Shown: piece after piece, positions 43,613 to 52,970 of the stretch | Position numbering within the stretch: the stretch's first letter is position 1 | Layout: the number at the start of each line of letters is the position of its first letter | Assembly (NCBI GenBank): GCA_020161935.1 | Contig: JAIUNI010000006.1 | Span: forward strand, 289,281-353,280 | DNA: 64,000 bases | From: Chloroflexota bacterium | GTDB lineage: Bacteria > Chloroflexota > Anaerolineae > Aggregatilineales > Phototrophicaceae | Direction of reading: 5' to 3' | Translations under genes and position numbers: made by a program | Notes under the pieces: model-generated | Told to the model about the DNA's origin: nothing | Databases searched by the model: none | The model's input: the letters and a program-made list of their open reading frames with translations, nothing else

Positions 43613-43933
43613 GTGTCCGCCAAACTGGTCCTCACCGAAGAAGAAGCACTCGAACTGCTCGCCCTGCTCGTCACCTCCGCCCGCATCCAGATTGACGAAC
43701 CCGCCCGCTACGGCCCGCTGCGCCTCTTAACCGCCGCTGACCGCCTCAGCACCTTCATCAAAGAACGCGCCTCGGCAGAAGCCCAACCGATGATCGCCGA
43801 ACTCACCACCACCATCCCCGACATGGCAATGTATATGTCCGACGAAGAACGTTATGTACCCACGCTCGACCGCCTGTGCCGTGTCGTCGCCCAGCGCCTC
43901 GTCGAAGCCAGCCAAAATGAGGCCGCATCATGA
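43613..43933 (+). CDS. DUF6092-like small protein
   Basis: 106 residues from the GTG at 43613, which follows GGAG (43603-43606). The longer frame to 43451 starts inside a repeat and is rejected. An all-helical protein ('LTEEEALELLALLVTSARIQIDEPARYGPLRLLTA') resembling DUF6092. It overlaps the nitroreductase by 4 bases (ATGA), so the two are co-translated and probably act together. Molecular function unknown. Confidence 0.7.
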   Translation: MSAKLVLTEEEALELLALLVTSARIQIDEPARYGPLRLLTAADRLSTFIKERASAEAQPMIAELTTTIPDMAMYMSDEERYVPTLDRLCRVVAQRLVEASQNEAAS

Positions 43934-44469
43934 CCAACCCGACACTCGACATCATCAAATCCCGCCGCGTCATTCGTGATATGACCAGCCAGCCGGTCGA
44001 AACCGAAAAGCTGGAAGCCATCCTCGAAGCCGCCCGCTGGTCACCTACCGGTGGCAACCTCAAGCTCAACCGTTTCGTCGTCGTCCAAGACCCGCGTAAC
44101 CTGCGCCTGCTTCAACTGGTATCCCCCGGCATGTTCCAACGCTGTCCGGTCGTGATTATCGTCTGTGTGGATTGGGGTGTGGTGAAAGCCCGCGAACTGC
44201 CCGAACACAGCCGCCCGATCTTGATGGATGTGGGTGCGGCTGCCCAAACGATGATGCTCGCCGCCCATTCGCAGGGGTTGGCCTCCGGCCCAGTGACCTC
44301 GTTTAGCCAGTCGGCGGTGCAGGTCGTCCTCAACCTGCCGGATAACCTCACGCCGGAGATGTTCGTGTGCATCGGTTATGCCGAGCCGCGTAAACAAACG
44401 GGTATGCGTGGTTACGAGAAAGTCACATGGCACGACCTCACCTATTGGGAACGCTTCGAGGATGAATAA
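43930..44469 (+). CDS. Nitroreductase family protein
   Basis: 179 residues. 'IIKSRRVIRDMTSQPVETEKLEAILEAARWSPTGGNLKLNRFVVV' is the FMN-binding N-terminal part, 'DVGAAAQTMMLAAHSQGLASGPV' the dimer-interface helix, and 'FVCIGYAEPR' the family end motif. An FMN-dependent oxidoreductase using NAD(P)H; substrate unknown. Translationally coupled to the DUF6092-like gene. Confidence 0.93.
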   Translation: MTNPTLDIIKSRRVIRDMTSQPVETEKLEAILEAARWSPTGGNLKLNRFVVVQDPRNLRLLQLVSPGMFQRCPVVIIVCVDWGVVKARELPEHSRPILMDVGAAAQTMMLAAHSQGLASGPVTSFSQSAVQVVLNLPDNLTPEMFVCIGYAEPRKQTGMRGYEKVTWHDLTYWERFEDE

Positions 44470-44555
44470 TGCGTTGATAGTACCTCAGTCGTAAAGCCGC
44501 GTTCACCAAAAACGAGTAGGATGGATGAGTGTCTTTTATGGACTGAGAGGAAATT

Positions 44556-45926
44556 ATGAAGCAGTGCTTATCCACGCTAATCGCTATCCTGCTGCTTGGC
44601 ATTCAACTCGCACATGCCCAAAGTGAAACGGTCATAACCCTGTGTGATTATCAGCACGTCAGCAAAGCGCTGGAAACGGGTGGCAGCATCGTCATGGACT
44701 GCGACCGCGTCCTCGAAGTCTGGCAGGATCGTCCGCTGACCATCACCGTCAACACGTCCCTCAAACCCGCCGAAGGCCGCACTGTCACCTTCAAAGCGCT
44801 GAAAGGTCGGGTATTCATCGTTGAGGCTGGCATCTCCCTCACCCTCGAAAATGTCACCGTCACCGGTCGCGGCGCATCCGGCGGTGGCATCGACAACAAC
44901 GGTGGCAGCCTCACGCTCAACAACGTCACCTTCGACCGAAACGACGACAGTGCTATCCACAACCGTGACGCTGGTACCGCAGCCATCACGAACAGCACCT
45001 TTACCCACAATGAAACCTACATTGGTGGCGGAGGTATTTATAACGAGGCTGGTAGTAACGTAACGATAAGCGCCAGCAGCTTCGCCAACAACCAGAGTCG
45101 GGGTGACAGCAATGGCGCAGCCATCCGCAATATGGGCAGCTTGCAGATTACCGGCAGCACCTTCAGCGGCAACCATGCACAGGGTCGTTTCGGCTGGGGT
45201 GGTGCCATCTGGAATACCGGCGATGGCATCCTTACCGTTATCAACAGCACCTTCGTGAACAACTCCGCCGACCACAGCGGTGCAGCTATCCGCAACGACG
45301 GTAATGGGCAAACCACCGTCAGTTTCAGCACGTTTGCTGATAACACCAGCGGCGTATGGGGTGGTGCAATCTACGTCGAAGGTGGAAGTGTCACCGTTAG
45401 CAACAGCCTGTTCAGCCGCAATACAGCGGATGATAAGGAAAACGACTGCCAGACTCTAGCCAACACCAGCGTTTTGGCTACCGATAACAACCTATCACAG
45501 TTCGGCTGCGATGGTGGATTAGCTGAGGGTATCGCATCCTTAAGTGAAAACGGTGGCAGCGTCCAAACAGTCGCGATTGCCTCCGATAGTAACGCGATTG
45601 ATGCGGCCAGCGAATGCCCAACCGAAGCCGTAGATGGTCGCGGCACAGCCCGTCCACAAGGGGCAGCCTGTGACATCGGCGCATATGAGTTCGTCCCGCT
45701 GGATGAAGCCGCCAACACGGTCGGCATCTGCCAGATCACCACCAACCGCAATGTGCGGCTGCGCTCGGAACCCAACACCGCCAGCACCATCTTAGCGGTC
45801 GTCCAGCACAACGGCACTTATCAAGCGCTGGAAAAGGTATCAGGCTGGTATCACATCACCTACGGCGAAGTCGATGGTTGGCTCAGTGCGGAGTTTGTCA
45901 CGGCTGTCGGTGACTGCGGCGAGTGA
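44556..45926 (+). CDS. Secreted beta-helix protein with C-terminal SH3 domain
   Basis: 456 residues. Signal peptide (about 1-21, 'LIAILLLGIQLAHAQ'). Residues about 50-320 are a right-handed parallel beta-helix with repeated 'GGGIDNNGGSLTLNNVTFDRN', 'GGGIYNEAG', 'GAAIRN', 'GGAIWNTG', 'GGAIYVEGG' rungs, ending in 'DGRGTARPQGAACDIGAYEF', the usual end of choice-of-anchor-Q/CSLREA-type proteins. The last 65 residues are a bacterial SH3 domain ('NVRLRSEPNTASTILAVV', 'GWYHITYGEVDGWLSAEFV'). Likely extracellular, perhaps wall- or polysaccharide-associated. GAGAGGAAA before the ATG. Confidence 0.85.
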   Translation: MKQCLSTLIAILLLGIQLAHAQSETVITLCDYQHVSKALETGGSIVMDCDRVLEVWQDRPLTITVNTSLKPAEGRTVTFKALKGRVFIVEAGISLTLENVTVTGRGASGGGIDNNGGSLTLNNVTFDRNDDSAIHNRDAGTAAITNSTFTHNETYIGGGGIYNEAGSNVTISASSFANNQSRGDSNGAAIRNMGSLQITGSTFSGNHAQGRFGWGGAIWNTGDGILTVINSTFVNNSADHSGAAIRNDGNGQTTVSFSTFADNTSGVWGGAIYVEGGSVTVSNSLFSRNTADDKENDCQTLANTSVLATDNNLSQFGCDGGLAEGIASLSENGGSVQTVAIASDSNAIDAASECPTEAVDGRGTARPQGAACDIGAYEFVPLDEAANTVGICQITTNRNVRLRSEPNTASTILAVVQHNGTYQALEKVSGWYHITYGEVDGWLSAEFVTAVGDCGE

Positions 45927-45942
45927 ATGCGTAGGACTTACC

Positions 45943-46515
45943 CTAATCCGGTTGGGGCGGTGTACGGAAAATCTCTTTAAGCGGCAGTTTGAAGCCAGAT
46001 AATACGTTGCCACCATCGAGCGTATCCTCAACCGACAAGAGGATTACGGGTTGATTGGGCGTAAACACGGCGATCTGCTGCTCAAGCGGCTTCACTCGCC
46101 AAACCACCGTCCCTGCCGCGAGATAGTTGGCTATTTTAACGTCCATGTCCACTTCCGTGTTACCGGGTGAAAGCACTTCAACGGCGAGATCAGGTGCGAT
46201 TGGGTTGTAGCCATCCACACTAATCAGTGTGCGCTGCCGTTGGTAACTGATGAACGCGACATCCGGTATATAGCGCTCGCTGCCAACCATATAACCACCG
46301 TCCGCACCTGTGACATGACCGAGATCGCGCTGCATGACGAATACGCCGATAAACGCGCTGAGAATTGCGCCGATATTGGATGACAGAGGATTTGAAACCA
46401 CTTCGACAACCTCTCCGGCAACAAATTCTAAAAGACGGTCACGGTTTTCAGGGAGTAGTGCGTACCGGTCAAATTCGGCTGAGGTCATGGTTCGGAATTG
46501 AGGCTGTGCGACCAT
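45943..46515 (-). CDS. Uma2 family endonuclease-like protein (DUF820)
   Basis: 190 residues, PD-(D/E)XK fold. 'RYIPDVAFIS' and 'LAVEVLSPGNTEVDMDVKIANYLAAGTVVWRV' supply the catalytic Asp, Glu-x-Val and Lys. Such genes are numerous in Chloroflexota and cyanobacteria, and their biological role is unclear. ATG 46515 fits the GAGGT site better than the ATG three bases earlier. Confidence 0.88.
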   Translation of the reverse strand: MVAQPQFRTMTSAEFDRYALLPENRDRLLEFVAGEVVEVVSNPLSSNIGAILSAFIGVFVMQRDLGHVTGADGGYMVGSERYIPDVAFISYQRQRTLISVDGYNPIAPDLAVEVLSPGNTEVDMDVKIANYLAAGTVVWRVKPLEQQIAVFTPNQPVILLSVEDTLDGGNVLSGFKLPLKEIFRTPPQPD

Positions 46516-46597
46516 CATCTACCTCGTTACTTCATAATCCTTGTGACCATTATAGCAAGTTTGAACGTCCGGCATGAAATCACAGAAATAAAAAGAA

Positions 46598-46617
46598 GCG
46601 CGTATGGGTATACGCGC
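46598..46617 (-). terminator. Terminator of typA
   Basis: An 8-bp stem GCGCGTAT / ATACGCGC with a 4-base loop; on the minus strand TTCTTTTTATTT follows. It lies about 30 bases after the typA stop. Confidence 0.85.
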
Positions 46618-46644
46618 CTCTCAATATTATTCATTCAATATCGA

Positions 46645-48495
46645 CTAGCCACCTTCGAGCAGCTTCTCGCGGCGTTTGCGATCCTTCAGGCGTTCCTCTT
46701 GGTTGAGGATACGCTTACGGAGGCGCAGGTTTTGTGGAGTCACTTCCAGCAGTTCGTCCTGTGCCATGAACTCGATCCAGTCATCGAGGCTCATATCGCG
46801 CGGCGTGTTCAAGCCAGATGTGGTTTCACTCGGCTTGGCGCGGAAGTTATTGAGCTGCTTTTCCTTGACCACATTCAAATCCATATCGCCGGGGCGAATA
46901 TGTTCACCGATGACCATGCCCTCATAGACATCAGTACCGGGGCTGATGAAGTAGGTACCCCGTGACTGAACGTTTACCATCGAGTATGGGGTTGCCACAC
47001 CATGATCGCTGGCAACAAGACTGCCGAACTGACGACCGGGGACTTCACCGGCCAGCGGTTCATACCCGTAATGTAAACTATGGATTTGCCCCATGCCACT
47101 GGTCGCACGCATGAAGTTCGCACGGAAGCCGAGCATACCGCGTGTTGGAACGAGATACTTGATGTAGGTCGTACCGCTTTCGGCGTGCATATCGGTCATC
47201 TGACCACGACGACCACCGAGCATTTCCACCACCGTACCGACCAAGTTCTCGGTAATTTCGATGTGAACTTCTTCAATCGGTTCCAGTGTTTCTTCGGTTT
47301 CGGGGTCAACGCGGAAGATCACTTCCGGCTTGCTAACTTCGAACTCATAACCTTCGCGGCGCATGGTTTCGATCAAGATGCCGAGGTGCAATTCACCACG
47401 ACCGCTGACAATAAACTTATCCGGCGAGTCACCATCGGCGACACGCAGGGCAACGTTGCTGCGGATTTCATCATACAAACGCTGGCGCAGACGGCGGGAA
47501 GTCCCCCAACCGGTCTTGCCCTCGCGGCCTGTTAGGGGTGAGGTGTTCACGCCAAAGGTCATCCGCACCGTCGGTTCTTCCACGCTAATCGGGGGCAGCG
47601 CCTCGGTCACAGAAGGATCAGCGATGGTATCGCTAATACCCAGCGGGTCAAAGCCGCCGAACGCCAGAATATCACCGGCTTGTACCTCATCCACTTCGTC
47701 TTTGGTCAGGTTGCGGAACGTAAACAGGTATTCGATGCGTCCCGTCACCCGTTCGCCTTGGCTGGTCAGCCGGACGGCGGACATGCCCTTCTTCATCGTC
47801 CCTTGCAGCAAACGCCCGACACCGATCTGCCCTTTGTAGGTATCGTATTCGAGCGTCGTCACCAGCATCTTGGCCGGTGCATCCACATCAACATTCGGCG
47901 CAGGCACTTCTTTGATGATGGTTTCGAAAAGCGGGGTCAAGTCACTGTGTAAGCCAGCCGGGGCATAACCGGCCTTGCCGACCAAACCGACGGCATAGAC
48001 CACCGGAAACTCGGCTTGAAAATCATTCGCACCCAGTTCGATAAACAGGTCAAAGGTGTCGTTCAGTGCTTGGTCAGGGTTGGCGAACGGGCGGTCAACC
48101 TTGTTGATGACCACGATGACGCGCAGACCGAGACCCAGCGCCTTCCGCAGCACAAAGCGGGTTTGGGGCATTGGCCCTTCCACCGCGTCAACCAGCAGCA
48201 GTGCGCCGTCCACCATGTTCAGCACACGCTCGACTTCACCACCGAAGTCCGCGTGACCGGGGGTGTCGACGATGTTAATCTTGGTGTCGTGCCATCGCAC
48301 CGCCGTATTCTTGGCAAGAATGGTGATGCCGCGTTCACGCTCCAGATCGTTCGAGTCCATGATGCGCTCAACGGATGCCGCGCCTTCGCGGAAAACGTTC
48401 GATTGCTTGAGCATTCCATCGACCAGCGTGGTTTTACCGTGGTCAACGTGGGCGATAATCGCGATATTACGGATGTCATTTCGTACTTGAGTCAC
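46645..48495 (-). CDS. typA: Ribosome-associated GTPase TypA/BipA
   Basis: 616 residues, the usual length. A translational GTPase that helps 50S subunit assembly and stress or cold adaptation. G1 'AHVDHGKTTLVDGML' (about 15-29), G2 'ERERGITI', G3 'DTPGHADFGGEV', G4 'VINKVDRP', then domains II and III of the EF-G type, and the BipA-specific C-terminal domain ('MGQIHSLHYGYEPLAGEVPGRQFGSLVA', 'TSGLNTPRDMSLDDWIEFMAQDELLEVTP'). Single-gene unit with its own terminator. Confidence 0.96.
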   Translation of the reverse strand: MTQVRNDIRNIAIIAHVDHGKTTLVDGMLKQSNVFREGAASVERIMDSNDLERERGITILAKNTAVRWHDTKINIVDTPGHADFGGEVERVLNMVDGALLLVDAVEGPMPQTRFVLRKALGLGLRVIVVINKVDRPFANPDQALNDTFDLFIELGANDFQAEFPVVYAVGLVGKAGYAPAGLHSDLTPLFETIIKEVPAPNVDVDAPAKMLVTTLEYDTYKGQIGVGRLLQGTMKKGMSAVRLTSQGERVTGRIEYLFTFRNLTKDEVDEVQAGDILAFGGFDPLGISDTIADPSVTEALPPISVEEPTVRMTFGVNTSPLTGREGKTGWGTSRRLRQRLYDEIRSNVALRVADGDSPDKFIVSGRGELHLGILIETMRREGYEFEVSKPEVIFRVDPETEETLEPIEEVHIEITENLVGTVVEMLGGRRGQMTDMHAESGTTYIKYLVPTRGMLGFRANFMRATSGMGQIHSLHYGYEPLAGEVPGRQFGSLVASDHGVATPYSMVNVQSRGTYFISPGTDVYEGMVIGEHIRPGDMDLNVVKEKQLNNFRAKPSETTSGLNTPRDMSLDDWIEFMAQDELLEVTPQNLRLRKRILNQEERLKDRKRREKLLEGG

Positions 48496-48789
48496 AATAC
48501 ATTCCTATGAACGGCCTAGTTATTCCAGCAGGGGTTGTCCCTACTTCCCTCTCCCAGCCTCACAGCAAAAGACGAACGTATGGACAAGCGGGGTCAGGCA
48601 GAAAAGTTTGAACTTCCCTATTCTATCAGATGGATAGGAGGAAAAGACAGAGGAGAAGCATATTTAGGCTGAAAGATCAATATTACACACTACGAATCAA
48701 TGTTAAGATAGATACCAAGACCGATATGCCTACCGAGATATGTTGTGGTTCGTCATTCGCAGATACTAACAAATTTCAATAAACCATTC

Positions 48790-51393
48790 ATGTTTAACCC
48801 GCTGCTCGAACATCATTTAGCTGAACTGGGCATCGAACCCGAATCCGCACCCACGGCGGAACAGTGGCAAAAGCTGCTCACCAAAATCAGCGATATTTAT
48901 ACCGATTATCAATCCGCCGAACTCGATCTGCGCCAGAGCGAAATGCTGTATGAGGATCTCTATAATTCGACGTGGCGGCAAACACAGGAACTGAGCTTGC
49001 TTGTGCGGGTGCGCGAGGCGTTAGCCAATAAGCTGCAATTTAATGATGTCATCCGAACCGTTGTCGAGGCCACTGCGGAAGCCTTCGGCTATGCGCTCGT
49101 CACCATCTACCTGCTCAAAGAGGATGTGCTTCACCTGCAACATCAAGTCGGCTACGAAAAAACGATTGCCCAAATGCCAATCACCCAAGGGGTTATGGGG
49201 CATGTCGCGCGGACGGGTGAACCGGCCTTCGTTGAAGACTGCCGCCTTGATGCGGATTTTATCGGCGCGATTGACGGATTAGTCTCCGAAGTTTGCGTGC
49301 CTATCCGCAACCGGCAGCAGGTGATCGGCGTGTTGAATGTCGAAACCCGCGCCCCGCAGCGCTTGACGAGCAATGACCTTGACCTCATGTCGAGCCTCAG
49401 CGAGCATATCGGTTTGGCGCTGGAACGTGCCGAGCTGTATTCCGCCGTGCAGGAAAGCAACCAGAAATACCACATGGTTGTCGACAACATCAACGAAGTG
49501 ATATTTCAGGTGGATGTCAACGGCTACCTGACGTTCTTAAACCCCGCTTGGTACAAACTCTCAGGACACACCGTTGAAAGCAGCTTGGGCAAGCATTTCG
49601 CCAACTTCATCGTACCGGGCGCGATTGACGCGCTGACGCAAATGCAGCAGCTACTGACCAGCAGCCAGCGCTCCGAAGCCCGCTTCCAATCGCTGCTGCT
49701 TAGGCCGGATGGCAGTGGTGTTCCGGTTGAAGCCCGTATCCAGCGCACCTATACCCCCGATGGGCAGTTCATGGGCTTAGGCGGTACGGCCTTCGACATC
49801 AGCGACCGCCTGCAGGCCGAACAACACGCCCGCGAAGCGCAGCTTATGGCGCGTGTGCAGGAAGCGATTTCAAGCAAACTCGGCCTCAAAGATATGATCC
49901 GCAGCATCGTCGAAGTGACCGCCGAAACCTTTGGCTATGAACTCGTCAGCGCTTATCTGGTGGAAGGTGATAATCTGCATCTTCAACATCAGGTCGGTTA
50001 TGACACGATCATTCCAAAGTTCCCGATTACAAAGGGTGTTGCTGGACGGGTCGTCCGCACGCAAAAAGCCGTTTTGGTCGAAAATGCTGCCGACGATCCT
50101 GATTTCTTATTCGCCTTCCCCGGCATCAGCTCGGAAATCTGCGTGCCGCTCATCAACGATGGTCAAGCCGTCGGCGTGATGATCGTTGAAGCCCGCGAGG
50201 GTAAAACACTCACCCAAAATGATTTACGAGTGCTGATTATCCTCAGCGAACATTTAAGTGTAGCTGTCGAACGCGCCCGCTTGTACACCGCCGTGCAAGA
50301 AAGCAATCAGCGTTACCAGATGGTCGTAGATAACGTTCACGAAGTCATCTTTCAGCTTGACCCGCACGGCATCATCAGTTTTCTCAACCACTCGTGGATG
50401 GAACTTTCTGGTTACGCGCTTGAAGAAAGCATTGGCAAGCATTTCTCAAGTTTCATGCCGCCGGAGGATACGAATAAAGCCGAGGCGCTCGGTGAATTGC
50501 TCTATGCGGGTGAGCAAGAGGATGTTCGCTATCAGCACTCGCTGGTAAGGATTGATGGAACACTGGTTCCGCTGGAAGTCCGAATGCAGCTCGTTCACTC
50601 ACCGGATGGTGAAATCGTCGGCATCGGTGGCACGGCGATTGACATTCGCGAACGGTTACAGGCCGAGCAGCAAGCCCTGAACCTGCTCCTTCAAACACGC
50701 ACGGTTGAAATGCTTCGCAGCTTCCTCAGTAATGTCTCCCACGACCTCCGTACGCCGCTGTCAATTATGAACACGTCGTTATATTTACTCCGCCGCAAAA
50801 TGGGCGACGACGCGAACGGCAATCGCTACCTTGAAGCGCTCGATAAGCAGACCGAACATATGCAGCATATCATCGAAGACATGCTCGATATTTCGAAACT
50901 CGATGACGAAAATACACAGCTCAATTTGATGCGCGTGGACATCAACGGCCTGATAAACGACCTGCTCGTCACCTTAAATGCTGCCGCAGTAGCCAAAGGT
51001 CAACAGTTGACCTTTGTTCCAGCCACCGACCATTCGATCATCCTGTCCGACCAAACGATGCTCGGCAAAGCCATCGCCAATGTGATTAAAAATGCCATCC
51101 AATACACGTTGGAAGGGGGCAAAATCAACATCACCACCACGAACGGCACTGCTTCGCTGTTCACCATTCGAGTACGCGACTCCGGCATCGGCATCAATGC
51201 CACCACCCTGCCGCACATCTTTGACCGGTTCTATAAAGCGGATACCGCTCGTCCAACCAATCAGGGCGGTATGGGTTTGGGACTCACCATTGCCCGCAAG
51301 ATAATTGAGCTGCACGGGGGGACAATCAGCGCGATCAGCAATGTTGGTGAAGGCAGTACGTTCACCATCACGCTGCCAATGGATAGAAATTAG
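48790..51393 (+). CDS. GAF-PAS-GAF-PAS sensor histidine kinase
   Basis: 867 residues from ATG 48790; GTG 48745 is an alternative with a slightly better ribosome site. No membrane helix. After an N-terminal helical part come GAF1 (about 70-215), PAS1 (about 225-345), GAF2 (about 355-495), PAS2 (about 510-630), then 'NVSHDLRTPLSIM' with His651 and the ATPase domain ('VIKNAIQYTLEGG', 'DSGIGIN', 'IFDRFYKAD', 'GGMGLGL'). The two GAF-PAS modules are clear copies: 'LHLQHQVGYEKTI' / 'LHLQHQVGYDTII' and 'VQESNQKYHMVVDNINEVIFQ' / 'VQESNQRYQMVVDNVHEVIFQ'. No receiver domain or response regulator nearby. Confidence 0.93.
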   Translation: MFNPLLEHHLAELGIEPESAPTAEQWQKLLTKISDIYTDYQSAELDLRQSEMLYEDLYNSTWRQTQELSLLVRVREALANKLQFNDVIRTVVEATAEAFGYALVTIYLLKEDVLHLQHQVGYEKTIAQMPITQGVMGHVARTGEPAFVEDCRLDADFIGAIDGLVSEVCVPIRNRQQVIGVLNVETRAPQRLTSNDLDLMSSLSEHIGLALERAELYSAVQESNQKYHMVVDNINEVIFQVDVNGYLTFLNPAWYKLSGHTVESSLGKHFANFIVPGAIDALTQMQQLLTSSQRSEARFQSLLLRPDGSGVPVEARIQRTYTPDGQFMGLGGTAFDISDRLQAEQHAREAQLMARVQEAISSKLGLKDMIRSIVEVTAETFGYELVSAYLVEGDNLHLQHQVGYDTIIPKFPITKGVAGRVVRTQKAVLVENAADDPDFLFAFPGISSEICVPLINDGQAVGVMIVEAREGKTLTQNDLRVLIILSEHLSVAVERARLYTAVQESNQRYQMVVDNVHEVIFQLDPHGIISFLNHSWMELSGYALEESIGKHFSSFMPPEDTNKAEALGELLYAGEQEDVRYQHSLVRIDGTLVPLEVRMQLVHSPDGEIVGIGGTAIDIRERLQAEQQALNLLLQTRTVEMLRSFLSNVSHDLRTPLSIMNTSLYLLRRKMGDDANGNRYLEALDKQTEHMQHIIEDMLDISKLDDENTQLNLMRVDINGLINDLLVTLNAAAVAKGQQLTFVPATDHSIILSDQTMLGKAIANVIKNAIQYTLEGGKINITTTNGTASLFTIRVRDSGIGINATTLPHIFDRFYKADTARPTNQGGMGLGLTIARKIIELHGGTISAISNVGEGSTFTITLPMDRN

Positions 51394-51428
51394 GGAGCAG
51401 GTTAGCCCTACTCCCTGACGCATTCAGG

Positions 51429-52886
51429 CTACTTGTGGTGGTAAGTTGACCAGCCGAGATACTTATTAAACGCCTCGTCAATCATGTTCGCGACATGCGA
51501 CTGGTTGACCGATACATGATGCTCGAAGCCGTTCTCGCAAATGTATGCCAGCAGTTCTTGGAAGCGCGGCACCTGCACCACCCCATACCCGCCGAACGTA
51601 TCAATCGGGTCGTCCGTGAAATCGCCCTGCCCCGTGTACGCCACAACCTTGCCGCTGAAATCATCGGTTGAAAGGCGCAGGTAGGTGAAGGGGTTCTGCT
51701 TCACCCGCCCATAAATTGTGCCGTAGGTATTATCCCTGCCGACCGTCTTGGAAATAATCTCCTGATAATCCATCACCGGAATATCCTCGACGAAAATATC
51801 CTTCGGTAGGTTCGAACAGTGGAATACTACGCCCTTATCGGGGTCTTCGCCGTAGTTGTTGTTCCAATCCACCAGCGCCGACGGACGACCGGAACCCAAT
51901 TGCAGCGCCAGCATCGCCAAAGCGCCCACGATGTCGGTTTCACAGGCCGAGGGGTTGAGCTTGTTGCTGCTCATACTCATCAGCGTACATGGCACAACAC
52001 CGAAATATTCCTCCATCGAAGTCCAGCATTGGATAGCCGTCGCGTCCAGCGCGTTGTCGTCCATCCACCCATCCAGCACCACGCCGAACTTCGCCATCCG
52101 GTACAACGACACCTCAGGAATATTGCTGGTACGCGCGTAACCCCGAATCGCGCCGAGTTTGCCCTGCACTGTCGGGTCGTTGTCCTCAAGCCGGTTGATG
52201 CGCCCGAACACTTCCGAAAGATCAAGCGTCTCGACGCTGATACCTTCATGGTCGAGAATCTTCTCGCTAAAGCGCACCGTCTTGAACGCTTCCGGTCGTG
52301 CGCCCATCATGCCGAGACGTGCTGTCCGCATCCCGCGAACGATGCGGCAAATTCCTGCAAACGTTTGCAAATCGTGCATAAAAGCAGGCGCGTTCGGGTC
52401 CATGGTGTGGTTGCTGGTGATCGAATACTTGATGTTGTACTGGCGCAGGTTGTTGCAGGCGCTCATCTTCCCGCAGAAGCTGTCCCGCCGCCAATTGATG
52501 TCCATCTTGGTCGCGTCATCAGGGAACGCATGGATCAGTACCGGCACGTTCAAGCCTGATAGGCGAATGGTGTTCGCAATCGCCCGTTCGTCACCGAAGT
52601 TCGGCAGTGTCACCAGCACGCCGTCAATCTCGTCGCGGTGCTGCCGGAACAAATCGGCACACATCTGCGCTTCTTTCAGCGACTCAATCGCGCCGTTGTT
52701 GGTGTCTGCTTCCGGCGTGATGATCGCGCGGATGCCCGCCTTCTCCAGCACCTGCAAGATGGTGTTACGGCCTTCACCCGCGAGGTGCGCCGGAAAGAAC
52801 CCACGGTTGCCGACGATCACCGCCAGCGTAACCGGACGGCTGTTCAACGCGGCGGCGGGTGTCGGTTGGGGTTGTGCAAGAACCAT
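51429..52886 (-). CDS. L-fucose/L-arabinose isomerase family protein
   Basis: 485 residues from ATG 52886, with AAGGAG 8 bases upstream. It resembles the fucose/arabinose isomerase family: an N-terminal Rossmann-like domain ('VTLAVIVGNRGFFPAHLAGEGR'), the middle 'GMRTARLGMMGARPEAFKTVRFSEK', 'ATAIQCWTSMEEYFGVVPC' with the probable metal-binding Glu, and 'GQGDFTDDPIDTFGGYGVVQVP' toward the end. Last gene of an operon after a GH4 glycosidase and a ribulokinase, so conversion of L-arabinose to L-ribulose is the likeliest reaction; it is not the classical AraA sequence. Confidence 0.82.
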   Translation of the reverse strand: MVLAQPQPTPAAALNSRPVTLAVIVGNRGFFPAHLAGEGRNTILQVLEKAGIRAIITPEADTNNGAIESLKEAQMCADLFRQHRDEIDGVLVTLPNFGDERAIANTIRLSGLNVPVLIHAFPDDATKMDINWRRDSFCGKMSACNNLRQYNIKYSITSNHTMDPNAPAFMHDLQTFAGICRIVRGMRTARLGMMGARPEAFKTVRFSEKILDHEGISVETLDLSEVFGRINRLEDNDPTVQGKLGAIRGYARTSNIPEVSLYRMAKFGVVLDGWMDDNALDATAIQCWTSMEEYFGVVPCTLMSMSSNKLNPSACETDIVGALAMLALQLGSGRPSALVDWNNNYGEDPDKGVVFHCSNLPKDIFVEDIPVMDYQEIISKTVGRDNTYGTIYGRVKQNPFTYLRLSTDDFSGKVVAYTGQGDFTDDPIDTFGGYGVVQVPRFQELLAYICENGFEHHVSVNQSHVANMIDEAFNKYLGWSTYHHK

Positions 52887-52933
52887 TTTCAAAACTCCTT
52901 TATAAAAAATCTTTCGTCGTTAATCTTTCTATC

Positions 52934-52958
52934 GGGGCGAACGGTCGTCCGCCCCTAC
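52934..52958 (-). repeat. GGGGCG hairpin ending in CCCTAC inside the pentose operon
   Basis: GGGGCGAACGGTCGTCCGCC followed by CCTAC pairs with itself over most of its length. It lies in the 84-base gap between the GH4 and isomerase genes and shares the GTAGGGGC end of the other hairpins. Confidence 0.6.
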
Positions 52959-52970
52959 GGTCAATCCTAT

